A stretch of 20,500 nt of DNA from assembly GCA_047517625.1 (NCBI GenBank), contig JAKZSO010000003.1, forward strand, positions 1 to 20,500, read 5' to 3'. Made by a program: the position numbers and the translations under genes. Below are positions 7,104 through 14,643 of this stretch, piece by piece (the stretch's first letter is position 1; each line of letters opens with the position of its first letter). A model generated the notes under the pieces. It ran no database searches. It was not told where the DNA came from and saw nothing but the letters and a program-made list of their open reading frames with translations. This stretch comes from JABHVE01 sp047517625 (GTDB taxonomy: Bacteria; Pseudomonadota; Alphaproteobacteria; UBA2966; CAIVPW01).

Positions 7104-8048
7104 TCAATTCGCGCTCTCGTCAGATGCCGGGAATTCCAGGCCCATTTCCCGGAACCGCGCGGGCTCGGTGAGCCAGCGCTCGCGCACCTTTACGTGCACA
7201 AACAGGTGGATGCGCCGGTCCAGCAGCTGTTCCAATTCCAGCCGGGCGGCGGCACCCATGGATTTGATCTGGGCCCCGCCTTTTCCGAGGACGATCCCCT
7301 TGTGACCTTTGCGCGCCACATACACCACTTGGTCGATGCGGGCACTGCCGTCGTCGCAATCCTCCCAGGCCTCGGTTTCCACAGTCAGGCCATAAGGCAA
7401 TTCCTGGTGCAACGACAAAAACAGTTTTTCCCGGGTGATCTCGGCTGCCAAGAACCGCAGCGGCACATCCGCCGCCTGATCCGCTGGGTACAGCCACGGC
7501 CCGGGAAGCAACGCTCCAGCCAGATGATTTCGCAAATCCTCGACCCCGTCGCCCTTCAAGGCCGTGATCATGAACACCTGAGAAAACGGGCTGCCCGCCC
7601 CGGTCATGGCGTCGGTCAGGGCCAGCAAGGACTGGCGCGGCACCAGATCGATTTTGTTTATTGCCAGCACGGCTTTTCGCCCCGATGATTTCAACCCGTC
7701 AACGATGCGCTGGGTGTCATCGTCCAGCGATCCCGGTGGCCGCCGGGCATCCACCAACATCACGATCAGATCCGCGTCGGCGGCCCCGGTCCAAGCCGCA
7801 TCGACCATGGCTTTTTCCAAGGGGCGTTTCGGCGCGAAAATCCCCGGGGTATCGACAAAAATGATCTGGGCTTGGCCGGCCATGGAGATGCCGATAATGC
7901 GCGTGCGCGTGGTCTGGACCTTGGGCGTGACGATCGCGACTTTCGAGCCCACCATGGCGTTGAGCAACGTTGACTTGCCGGCGTTTGGCGCGCCGAGCAA
8001 CACCACGTACCCGCACCGGGTTTGCTCGACTTGGTCCGGTCCGGTCAA
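7104..8048 (-). CDS. era: GTPase Era (ribosome assembly)
   Basis: Era is an essential GTPase that binds 16S rRNA and helps mature the small ribosomal subunit. In 314 residues it shows G1 GAPNAGKS (19-26), switch TPKVQTTRTR, G3 DTPG (66-69), G4 NKID (131-134) and the C-terminal KH RNA-binding domain with KGHKGIVLGKGGAQIKSMG (from about 247). The start is TTG at 8048, which overlaps the rnc stop as TTGA and gives the usual N-terminal length of about 12 residues before the G domain; AGGCGG lies upstream inside rnc. No ATG or GTG lies closer that would keep the G domain whole. The rnc-era overlap is the classic arrangement and implies coupled translation. Confidence 0.95.
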   Translation of the reverse strand: MTGPDQVEQTRCGYVVLLGAPNAGKSTLLNAMVGSKVAIVTPKVQTTRTRIIGISMAGQAQIIFVDTPGIFAPKRPLEKAMVDAAWTGAADADLIVMLVDARRPPGSLDDDTQRIVDGLKSSGRKAVLAINKIDLVPRQSLLALTDAMTGAGSPFSQVFMITALKGDGVEDLRNHLAGALLPGPWLYPADQAADVPLRFLAAEITREKLFLSLHQELPYGLTVETEAWEDCDDGSARIDQVVYVARKGHKGIVLGKGGAQIKSMGAAARLELEQLLDRRIHLFVHVKVRERWLTEPARFREMGLEFPASDESAN

Positions 8049-8743
8049 ACGTTCACCGCCTGCAACATCGTTGCGGCTGCGATTTGTTCAGCCGCCCGGC
8101 GCGACGGTCCTTCGCCGACTTGGCCATCGCTGTCGGCCCCGGCAACCTCGACCCGGACCATAAAACGGGGGTTGTGATCGGCGCCCGTGCGGCTAATCAG
8201 CGAATAGGTGGGCGGTGCGAGCCCCCCCGCGTGGGCCCATTCTTGCAGGGCCGATTTGGAGTCCTTGTCCACCGGGGCCTGTTCTTGCGCCAGCGTCGCC
8301 CAGTATTTGTGGATGAATCCAGCCGCGGCCGCCATGCCGCCATCCAAATACAGGGCGCCAATCACGGCTTCACAGGCGTCCGCCAAAATCCCCGCCTTGT
8401 CCGCCCCGTCCGCCTGGCGCTCGCCCGGGCTCATAGTTACATGGCGCCCCAAATCCGCCGCCCGGGCGGCGCTGACACAGGCTTCCTTGCGCACCAGGGC
8501 GTTGTAGCGCAGGGCCAAATCACCGGCGGCGCCGCCGGGAAACTTGTCACGCAGATCACTGGCGATGACCAACCCCAAAACCCGGTCGCCGAGGAATTCG
8601 AGACCGTTGAAGTCGAGCGCACTTTCCGTGCTGGGGTGCGTCAGCGCCTCGGTCAGCAGATCCGGCCGCGTGAACCGGTGGCCCAACGCCGTCTGGAGAT
8701 CCTCCAAATTGGCGTCAGTCACGGTAATGGTGGCCGTCGGCAA
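8045..8743 (-). CDS. rnc: Ribonuclease III
   Basis: RNase III cuts double-stranded RNA in rRNA precursors and mRNAs. The 232-residue protein has the endonuclease domain (about 12-150) with LEFLGDRVLGL (Glu49, Asp53) and ADACEAVIGALYLDGG (Asp122, Glu125), matching the catalytic acids, and a C-terminal double-stranded RNA-binding domain (about 160-232) ending with SRRAAEQIAAATML. The signature just before the catalytic Glu is unusual, FNGLEF where most have NERLEF or NQRLEF. The start is doubtful: TTG at 8743 is used here, and GTG at 8722 is the alternative; neither has a clear ribosome binding site. The gene begins 17 bp after the lepB stop, in a spot marked by an 11-bp direct repeat. It overlaps era by 4 bases. 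Confidence 0.93.
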   Translation of the reverse strand: MPTATITVTDANLEDLQTALGHRFTRPDLLTEALTHPSTESALDFNGLEFLGDRVLGLVIASDLRDKFPGGAAGDLALRYNALVRKEACVSAARAADLGRHVTMSPGERQADGADKAGILADACEAVIGALYLDGGMAAAAGFIHKYWATLAQEQAPVDKDSKSALQEWAHAGGLAPPTYSLISRTGADHNPRFMVRVEVAGADSDGQVGEGPSRRAAEQIAAATMLQAVNV

Positions 8744-8768
8744 TCATGTACAAAGATCAATCATGTAC
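8741..8768. repeat. Perfect 11-bp direct repeat at the lepB-rnc junction
   Basis: CAATCATGTAC occurs at 8741-8751 and again at 8758-8768, separated by six bases. One copy covers the rnc TTG start, and the other covers the end of lepB, including its stop. It looks like a short 17-bp tandem duplication. On the transcribed strand the copy nearer rnc holds an ATG (8747) that opens a 10-codon frame out of register with rnc. Confidence 0.8.
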
Positions 8769-9519
8769 GCAGTGAATCGAAAATGCGGCTGTAGCGGATC
8801 ATGACCGCCCACCGCCAGACCTGCCACCATGGTCTGCTGCGATCCGTGGAAAAAAACAGAATTTCGGCCCGGCCCACCAAATTTTCCGCCGGCACCTGGC
8901 CGACCGCTCCCGGGGAGTTGAACCTGCTGTCCTGGGAATTGTCGCGATTGTCGCCCATGGCAAAATAATGGCCCGGGCGAACCGTGAAAATCACGGTATC
9001 GTCTTGCGGCGTCGTGCGAATATCCAGCACCATGTAGGACACCCCAGACGGCAGCGTTTCGCGGTATTGGGGCGCCAACCTGACGTCGCCGAACCGGTCG
9101 ACGTCGCGGAAATCCTCCACCCGCTCGCGCCGCGCTTCCAAGCCGTTCACATAGAGCGTGCCTTCGCGCATTTGTATCGTGTCCCCGGGCAGACCGATGA
9201 TGCGCTTGACGAAGTCCGTCTGGTCGTCCGCCGGGGTTTTGAAAACCGCGATGTCGCCGCGTTGGGGCATGCCCTCCATCACTCTGCCTTCAAAAAAATC
9301 CGGGCTGAACGGCAAGGAATGCCGGGAATAACCATAGGAATATTTGGACACGAAAAAGTAATCGCCAACCAGCAGCGTCGGCAGCATCGATTCTGATGGC
9401 ACGCTGAACGGCTCATAAGCCAGCGTGCGGATTGCCAGCGCGATCACCAAGGCATAGACGACTGTTCGGATGACCTCGCCAAATCCACTGGCGGCCTTGA
9501 CGCTCTTTTCATTTAACAT
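8761..9519 (-). CDS. lepB: Signal peptidase I
   Basis: LepB is the inner-membrane Ser/Lys protease that removes signal peptides from exported proteins. The 252-residue protein has one N-terminal membrane helix (about 15-34, VIRTVVYALVIALAIRTLAY), then box B FSVPSESMLPTLLVGDY with catalytic Ser44, box D FVKRIIGLPGD with catalytic Lys105, and box E GHYFAMGDNRDNSQDSR. The single N-terminal helix is usual for alphaproteobacteria; E. coli has two. The ATG at 9519 follows acpS by 46 bp of AT-rich spacer, the most AT-rich gap in this run, with GAAAG as a weak ribosome binding site. It is likely part of the acpS-lepB-rnc-era unit. Confidence 0.95.
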   Translation of the reverse strand: MLNEKSVKAASGFGEVIRTVVYALVIALAIRTLAYEPFSVPSESMLPTLLVGDYFFVSKYSYGYSRHSLPFSPDFFEGRVMEGMPQRGDIAVFKTPADDQTDFVKRIIGLPGDTIQMREGTLYVNGLEARRERVEDFRDVDRFGDVRLAPQYRETLPSGVSYMVLDIRTTPQDDTVIFTVRPGHYFAMGDNRDNSQDSRFNSPGAVGQVPAENLVGRAEILFFSTDRSRPWWQVWRWAVMIRYSRIFDSLRT

Positions 9520-9565
9520 GAAATACTTTCTGTAACCGTTTGTTTTACTGTGCTTTAAACATCAA

Positions 9566-9970
9566 CTATTTGTCGTCTGGAACGCCAGAAATTATGACGA
9601 TGGCCTGAGCCGTTGGTGGCTCGTCGGTCAGCGACACATCGATCTGGGCCCGCATTCCGGCTGGCGTCAGCTCCGCTAGCCGGCGCGCGGCACCCCCCGT
9701 CAATCGCATGGTCGGGCGCCCCGAGGCAAGGTTTACCACACCCATGTCGCGCCAATAGACCCCCCGGCGAAACCCGGTTCCCAAAGCTTTTGAACAGGCT
9801 TCCTTGGCGGAAAATCGCTTGGCATAGGACGCGATCCGCTCCGCCCGAGCGTCGGATCTAGCCCGCTCGGTGTCCGTGAAAATGCGGTCCAGGAAGCGAT
9901 CGCCGAAACGTTGGATGGTGCGCTCGATGCGGCGAATGTCGATCAGGTCGCTGCCCAAGCCAATAATCAT
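9566..9970 (-). CDS. acpS: Holo-[acyl-carrier-protein] synthase
   Basis: AcpS moves 4'-phosphopantetheine from CoA to acyl carrier protein, activating it for fatty acid synthesis. The 134-residue length is normal. Family marks are GLGSDLIDIRRIE (Asp8 for metal binding), FTDTER, and YAKRFSAKEACSKALGTGF, which holds the conserved Glu and Lys. The ATG at 9970 overlaps the pdxJ stop as ATGA, so translation is probably coupled. The pdxJ-acpS pair is also adjacent in E. coli. Confidence 0.95.
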   Translation of the reverse strand: MIIGLGSDLIDIRRIERTIQRFGDRFLDRIFTDTERARSDARAERIASYAKRFSAKEACSKALGTGFRRGVYWRDMGVVNLASGRPTMRLTGGAARRLAELTPAGMRAQIDVSLTDEPPTAQAIVIISGVPDDK

Positions 9971-10701
9971 AGGCCCCGGGCCTGGTCCATGGCTGCGCGC
10001 ATGGCGCGAACGCTGAGGGCCAAGCCATCAAACACAGCGGCAGCGAGAATGGCATGGCCGATGTTCAATTCAACAACTTGCGGGATCGCCGCCACGGCGC
10101 CAACGTTGTTCAGATCGAGGCCATGGCCCGCGTGGCACTCCAGGCCCAGTTTTTGCGCCCGGGCCGCTCCGTCCACCAGGCGCACCAGCTCTGTGGCGAC
10201 GGCACCGTCGGCCGCATTGCAGTATTCCCCGGTGTGCAGCTCAATGGCGGGCGCACCGATCTCGGCACTGGCGGCAATTTGATTTGGATCCGGATCAATG
10301 AACATGGCCACCTGAATTCCGGCGGCGGTCATTTGGCTCACCAACGCGCCCAGGCGATTTTTGGCGCCAGCCACATCCAAGCCGCCCTCGGTGGTCAATT
10401 CTTCCCGGCGTTCGGGCACCACACACACATGTGCGGGGCCAAGGTCCAGCGCAATAGCCACCATTTCGTCCGTGGCCGCCATTTCCATGTTCAAAGGCAG
10501 GTCGACCCCGTCTTTCAGCCGGGTCATATCGGCGTCATTGATATGGCGGCGATCTTCCCGCAAGTGCGCGGTAATGCCATCGGCCCCGGCCTCGGCTACC
10601 GCCCGCGCCGCCAGCAAGGGGTCGGGATCGGCGCCGCCGCGGGCGTTGCGCAAGGTCGCCACATGATCGATGTTAACGCCTAGCCGAAGATGGGCCGTCA
10701 C
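9967..10701 (-). CDS. pdxJ: Pyridoxine 5'-phosphate synthase
   Basis: PdxJ condenses 1-deoxyxylulose 5-phosphate with 3-amino-2-oxopropyl phosphate to give pyridoxine 5'-phosphate in the DXP-dependent vitamin B6 route. Motifs are LRLGVNIDHVATLRNARGG, GITAHLREDRRHI, NMEMAATDEM, CVVPERREELTTEGGLD, IELHTGEYCNA, and GHGLDLNNV. The GTG at 10701 gives 244 residues, close to the family length. A GTG at 10719 (250 residues) is possible, and the frame runs open to 10785, but the extra N-terminal residues there are Pro/Arg-rich and unlike the family. It lies 84 bp after the P-loop kinase and overlaps acpS by 4 bases. Confidence 0.93.
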   Translation of the reverse strand: MTAHLRLGVNIDHVATLRNARGGADPDPLLAARAVAEAGADGITAHLREDRRHINDADMTRLKDGVDLPLNMEMAATDEMVAIALDLGPAHVCVVPERREELTTEGGLDVAGAKNRLGALVSQMTAAGIQVAMFIDPDPNQIAASAEIGAPAIELHTGEYCNAADGAVATELVRLVDGAARAQKLGLECHAGHGLDLNNVGAVAAIPQVVELNIGHAILAAAVFDGLALSVRAMRAAMDQARGL

Positions 10702-10785
10702 GGCAGGATTCCATGGCACGCGGCCCGCTTCTTCCACCTGGGGCCAAGGGCGCGGAAAGGTACCCCGCGGGGCGCGGCAACACAA

Positions 10786-11304
10786 TCACGGCGCCGGGAT
10801 TCCGGTCTCATTTTCGACCAGACCAAGAATTTCGCCGGCAATGTCGATGATGGAACGCCCGTCGGTTTCGACCACGAAATCGGCGGGAGCATCCTGAAGG
10901 ATGGTTGCGAGTTCGAGCGCCCGTTTTTCGTGCCTGGCGAGCCCGGAGCCCAGCTCTCGGCGCTGGACGCGGTCGAGCAAGTTCGCATCGCTAGCCCTTA
11001 GCTGGATCACAATGGTTTTAGAACTGGATACCGCCCCTTCAAGGTCCGTTACATCACTCTGGGCTTCGACAACATGGGAGACGATCAGGGTCCGTGACCC
11101 CCCGTCGGCGCAGTTGGCCCAAACGTCGCTCAGGTTGGCCAGCGTCAATCGATGTGGCTGAGGATAGGTCTCGCCCAACGCGTCCAAGTCGATGAATTTG
11201 TGCGCTATACCACGTTGATCCAGTTGTGCGCTTGCCTCCTCCGCAACGGTTGTCTTGCCCACGCCCACGGGTCCGCTGATCACAATCAGAAGGTCACAGG
11301 GCAC
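10786..11304 (-). CDS. P-loop ATPase/kinase of unknown substrate
   Basis: I do not recognise a named family. The 172-residue protein opens with a hydrophobic strand and a textbook Walker A, GPVGVGKTT (11-19), followed by IDLDAL (38-43) in the place of the substrate-binding or Walker B acidic strand. It then has the strand SRTLIVSHVVEA (70-81) and a possible lid, TIVIQLRASDANLLDRVQRR (97-116). This order suits small nucleoside/APS/gluconate-type kinases (the AAA_33 or APS-kinase-like group). It starts with GTG only 5 bp after the rel stop and so looks co-transcribed with rel and pdxJ. It is not part of the usual rel-pdxJ core as I recall it. Its open frame, clean codons and tight spacing support a real gene; its reaction is unknown. 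Confidence 0.82.
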   Translation of the reverse strand: MPCDLLIVISGPVGVGKTTVAEEASAQLDQRGIAHKFIDLDALGETYPQPHRLTLANLSDVWANCADGGSRTLIVSHVVEAQSDVTDLEGAVSSSKTIVIQLRASDANLLDRVQRRELGSGLARHEKRALELATILQDAPADFVVETDGRSIIDIAGEILGLVENETGIPAP

Positions 11305-11309
11305 CGGGC

Positions 11310-13448
11310 CTAGCCCTTGATCCGGTCCACCGACGAGATCGCAGGGTCGATGCGCAGGGCGGCGATGATATGGGTGAGGTGGCTAAGATCGCGGACCTCC
11401 ACATCCACCCGCATCTCAAAAAAATCAGGGTTGCGGTCGACTATTTTTAGATTGGAAATATTGCCGTTGTTTTTGGCGATCACAGTGGCCAGGGTGGACA
11501 GGCTGCCCGGGGTGTTGGCCAGGACCGCCTTGATCCGGCCAACTTGAAATTCCGGCGTATCGGCGTCTTTATCCCAAGCCACATCCAGCCAGCGTTCCGG
11601 GCTATCGCCAAAGGCCTCCAACGTGTCGCAATCGATGGTGTGGATTGTCACGCCCTTGCCTTCCGAAACGATGCCGACAATGCGGTCCCCGGGCAAGGGA
11701 TGGCAACACGACGACAAATGCACCGCCATGCCGGGGATCAAACCGCGGATGGGGATGGCGTGATCGCCGCCCTTGGCGTCGCGTTTGCGCATGAAGCTCG
11801 GCAGCCGGCTTTTCGGTTTAATTTTCCGTTCGGGCAGAACGGTCTCGACAATGCTCCGGGCCGAGGTCGTGCCGTTGCCGACAGCCATATACAAGTCTTC
11901 CAACGTGTCGTGGCTCAGGCCCGGCAAAGCGCTGGCGAGCGCGTCGTCGGCGACTTCGGTGCCGATGTCGCTGAAGGCCTTTTTGATCATGGCCAAGCCA
12001 AGTTTGGCGTACTGGGACTGTTCCTGCTTCGCCCGGTACCTGCGAATGGCGGACCGCGCCTTGCCGGTGACCACAAAACTTTCCCACGACGGCGATGGGG
12101 TTTGAGCTTCCGAGCGCACGATCTCCACTTGATCGCCGTTGCGAAGCTGGGTCCGCAGCGGCGCCATGCGGCCATTAATCTTGGCGCCAACCGTTGTGTC
12201 GCCGACCTCGGTGTGCACGGCATAGGCGAAATCGACGGGGGTCGCCCCCCGCGGTAGGGCGATCAATTCCCCGGTGGGAGAAAAGCAAAACACCTGGTCC
12301 TGAAACATCTCCAGCTTGGTGTGCTCCAGGAATTCTTCCGGGTTCGACGCGGCGTCCAGCAAATCCAACAGTTCACGCACCCACAAATATTGATTGCCGT
12401 CCGCATGTTCGGTGTTCTGCTTGTATTGCCAGTGGGCCGCGACGCCGAGTTCCGCCTCGCGGTCCATGTCGGCGGTTCGGATCTGGATTTCGATGCGATG
12501 GCGTTCGGGCCCGATGACGGTGGTTTGGATCGACCGGTAGCCGTTGCGCTTTGGCGTCGAGATGTAATCTTTGAATCGGTCCGGCACCATTTGGAATTTG
12601 CCATGGACCACGCCTAGGGCCCGGTAACAGTCGTCGCGCTGGGCGACGACAATCCGGAACCCGACGATGTCCGAAAGTTGTTCGAACGACGCCCGGTCGC
12701 GCTCCATTTTCCGCCAAATGGAAACCGGCCGCTTTTCGCGGCCAACCACCTGGGCCTCGACCCCAGCCTTGGTCAGTGTTGCCAAAAGCTCGGCGGAAAT
12801 CATGGCGACACGGTCGTCGGCCTGCTCGCGCACATACTCCAGCCGGGTCAGCACCGATTCCCGGGCCTCGGGATTAAGCTCGGCGAACGCCAAATCCTCC
12901 AGCTCGTCCTTCATGTCGTGCATGCCGATGCGCTCGGCCAAAGGCGCGTAAATGTCCATGGTTTCCTGGGCCACCCGGGCGCGCTTTTCCGGGCTTAGAT
13001 GCTTGAGCGTCTGCATGTTGTGAAGCCGGTCGGCCAGCTTCACCAGCAAGACCCGGATGTCGTTGGACATGGCCAGAAACAGCTTGCGGAAATTTCCCGC
13101 CTGACGGGTTTGGGTGGATGACGTGACATCCAATTGCGAAAGCTTGGTCACCCCGTCCACCAGCCGGGCGATTTCCGGGCCGAATTGTTCCTCGATCTCT
13201 TCCAGAGTGGCTAAGGTATCCTCCACCGTGTCATGGAGCAGCGCCGTCGAAATGGTGGCGGCATCCAGCTTCATGGCGGCGAGAATTTCCGCCACCTCCA
13301 AGGGGTGGGAAAAATATGGATCCCCCGACTCGCGCACTTGGGAGCCGTGGGCATTCAGGGAAAACGCATAGGCACGATTGAGCAGGGAGAAATCGGCGCC
13401 CTGGTCATAGGCCCGAACCCGCTCAACCAGATCAATGTCGTGGGCCAT
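11310..13448 (-). CDS. rel: Bifunctional (p)ppGpp synthetase/hydrolase (RelA/SpoT family)
   Basis: This enzyme makes and degrades the stringent-response alarmone (p)ppGpp. From the ATG at 13448 it has 712 residues. The HD hydrolase domain is intact: YFSHPLEVAEILAAMKLD, TALLHDTVEDT (the His-Asp pair) and KLADRLHNMQTL. The synthetase domain has SIWRKMERDRASFEQLSDIV then GFRIVV, and FKDYISTPKRNGYRSIQTTV. A TGS domain (VFCFSPTGELIALPRGATPV then DFAYAVHTEVG), a zinc-finger/CC region with SSCCHPLPGDRIVGI, and a C-terminal ACT domain follow. Both catalytic halves look complete, as expected where one Rel protein does both jobs. A GTG seven codons upstream (13469) is possible, but AGGGCGG lies about 8 bases before the ATG. 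It follows rpoZ by 63 bp, the spoT-rpoZ linkage seen widely in proteobacteria. Confidence 0.95.
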   Translation of the reverse strand: MAHDIDLVERVRAYDQGADFSLLNRAYAFSLNAHGSQVRESGDPYFSHPLEVAEILAAMKLDAATISTALLHDTVEDTLATLEEIEEQFGPEIARLVDGVTKLSQLDVTSSTQTRQAGNFRKLFLAMSNDIRVLLVKLADRLHNMQTLKHLSPEKRARVAQETMDIYAPLAERIGMHDMKDELEDLAFAELNPEARESVLTRLEYVREQADDRVAMISAELLATLTKAGVEAQVVGREKRPVSIWRKMERDRASFEQLSDIVGFRIVVAQRDDCYRALGVVHGKFQMVPDRFKDYISTPKRNGYRSIQTTVIGPERHRIEIQIRTADMDREAELGVAAHWQYKQNTEHADGNQYLWVRELLDLLDAASNPEEFLEHTKLEMFQDQVFCFSPTGELIALPRGATPVDFAYAVHTEVGDTTVGAKINGRMAPLRTQLRNGDQVEIVRSEAQTPSPSWESFVVTGKARSAIRRYRAKQEQSQYAKLGLAMIKKAFSDIGTEVADDALASALPGLSHDTLEDLYMAVGNGTTSARSIVETVLPERKIKPKSRLPSFMRKRDAKGGDHAIPIRGLIPGMAVHLSSCCHPLPGDRIVGIVSEGKGVTIHTIDCDTLEAFGDSPERWLDVAWDKDADTPEFQVGRIKAVLANTPGSLSTLATVIAKNNGNISNLKIVDRNPDFFEMRVDVEVRDLSHLTHIIAALRIDPAISSVDRIKG

Positions 13449-13511
13449 TGCCGGCCGCCCTAATGGCACGGGCTGGCCAAGCCGTGCCGCACGGCCGGGA
13501 CGAAAAGCCCG

Positions 13512-13940
13512 CTATTCGGAGTCGCTGTCCCCGGCAATGTCATCATCACCCGTTGGCGCGTCCATTTCTGGCGAGGCACCCATTTGTTGCCCGGGCTCAG
13601 CCGTGATGATTTCCATGCCATCGATTTCGGTCCTGTCGTCGGGTCCGATGGCTTCGCTCCATTCCTGGCCGGCCATCAGAGCCGCCATATTGTCCTCTTC
13701 CGGCTCATCGACCTCCACATGTTTCTGCAGGCCCTGGATCAAGGACGTGTAGAGCGCGTCCAAGTCGATCTTGCCATCGCCGATTTCGCGCAGGGCAACG
13801 ACCGGATTTTTGTCGTTATCCCGTTCAACCAACAGGGCTTCGCCGGCCGAAACCGCGCGGGCGCGGCGCGACGCCAGCATGACCAATTCGAAACGATTAG
13901 GGACTCTTAGAACGCAATCTTCGACGGTAACCCGGGCCAT
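13512..13940 (-). CDS. rpoZ: DNA-directed RNA polymerase omega subunit
   Basis: Omega helps RNA polymerase assembly and forms part of one ppGpp-binding site in E. coli. The first 60 residues match strongly: MARVTVEDCVLRVPNRFELV, MLASRRARAVSAGEALLVER and DNDKNPVVALREIGDG. At 142 residues it is longer than the E. coli protein (91). The rest is an acidic tail rich in Asp, Glu, Met and Gly that ends GDDDIAGDSDSE. ATG at 13940; GGAG lies about 12 bases upstream. It is followed by rel, so the alarmone enzyme and a polymerase subunit linked to ppGpp sensing are encoded together. Confidence 0.95.
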   Translation of the reverse strand: MARVTVEDCVLRVPNRFELVMLASRRARAVSAGEALLVERDNDKNPVVALREIGDGKIDLDALYTSLIQGLQKHVEVDEPEEDNMAALMAGQEWSEAIGPDDRTEIDGMEIITAEPGQQMGASPEMDAPTGDDDIAGDSDSE

Positions 13941-13993
13941 AGGGCGGCAACTCCGAAAAATTCACAATTCAGTGGATATGAGATTTGAGCCTG

Positions 13994-14022
13994 TATGTAT
14001 TGGTTTCGACCGGAATTTGCAA
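13994..14022 (-). promoter_or_regulatory. Weak candidate promoter of rpoZ-rel
   Basis: Minus strand: TTGCAA (14022-14017), a 17-base spacer, then TACATA (13999-13994) in the 105-bp gap between folK and rpoZ. The -10 match is poor (three of six). The implied leader is about 47 bases. Based on spacing and position only. Confidence 0.25.
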
Positions 14023-14045
14023 GGATTCCGAACCACGGCGGCTAT

Positions 14046-14561
14046 TCAAATGGGCGCCGCCAAAGCCGCTCTGGGCAAGCCCCGGATCAACGCCTCCACC
14101 GTCACCCCAAGCTTTGGGTGGCGCCAGCCCGGGGCAACCTCGGCCAGGGGCAGCAAGACGAACGATCTGACGTGCATACGCGGGTGGGGAACAATAAAAT
14201 CCGGGCCCCGGTCGATGACCAATTCGCCGTGCGCCAGCAGGTCCAGGTCGATAACACGGGCCTCGTTACGCACCGCCCGGACCCGGCCCAGGCGGCGTTC
14301 CACATCCATCAGCACGGCAAGAACCGCCCCCGCATCCAAATCGGTGGCCAAAGCCGCAACACCGTTGGTGTACCATTCCTGACCCGCGCCCGGGGTCGGT
14401 GACTCCGGCGGGCTGGTGTACCACCGGGACCGCGCCAGAACCGAGACCCCCGCGTCCACGATCATCGCCAAGGCCGCCTCCAAGGTTTCCCGGGGCGCCC
14501 CGAACGCCGCGCTGGGGATGTTCGCCCCCAAGCCCAGAAGAATCACTGCGAAACCCTCCAT
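14046..14561 (-). CDS. folK: 2-amino-4-hydroxy-6-hydroxymethyldihydropteridine pyrophosphokinase
   Basis: FolK transfers pyrophosphate from ATP to 6-hydroxymethyl-dihydropterin in folate synthesis. The 171-residue protein has the family marks in order: LGLGANIPSAAFG, RSRWYTSPPES, QEWYTNGVAAL, LMDVERRLGRVR, NEARVIDLDLLAHGELVI and VPHPRMHVRSFVLLPL. The ATG at 14561 is chosen because the sequence becomes family-like exactly there (MEGFAVILLGLGAN). The frame stays open to 15212, but that extension is antisense to the uracil-DNA glycosylase gene and looks like nothing. Its promoter should lie in the 82-bp divergent gap. rpoZ follows 105 bp downstream. Confidence 0.94.
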   Translation of the reverse strand: MEGFAVILLGLGANIPSAAFGAPRETLEAALAMIVDAGVSVLARSRWYTSPPESPTPGAGQEWYTNGVAALATDLDAGAVLAVLMDVERRLGRVRAVRNEARVIDLDLLAHGELVIDRGPDFIVPHPRMHVRSFVLLPLAEVAPGWRHPKLGVTVEALIRGLPRAALAAPI

Positions 14562-14643
14562 ACCCACACCGCCGCCGCAAACATTACTCTTCCTTTCCGA
14601 CACCGGTCGACTGACTGCACCGGCCTTGGGTATCCTTGGGCAC

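Noticed and set aside
10702..10785. Longer PdxJ starting with TTG right after the kinase stop
   Set aside because: The extra 28 residues are Pro/Arg-rich and absent from the family; no ribosome binding site supports them.
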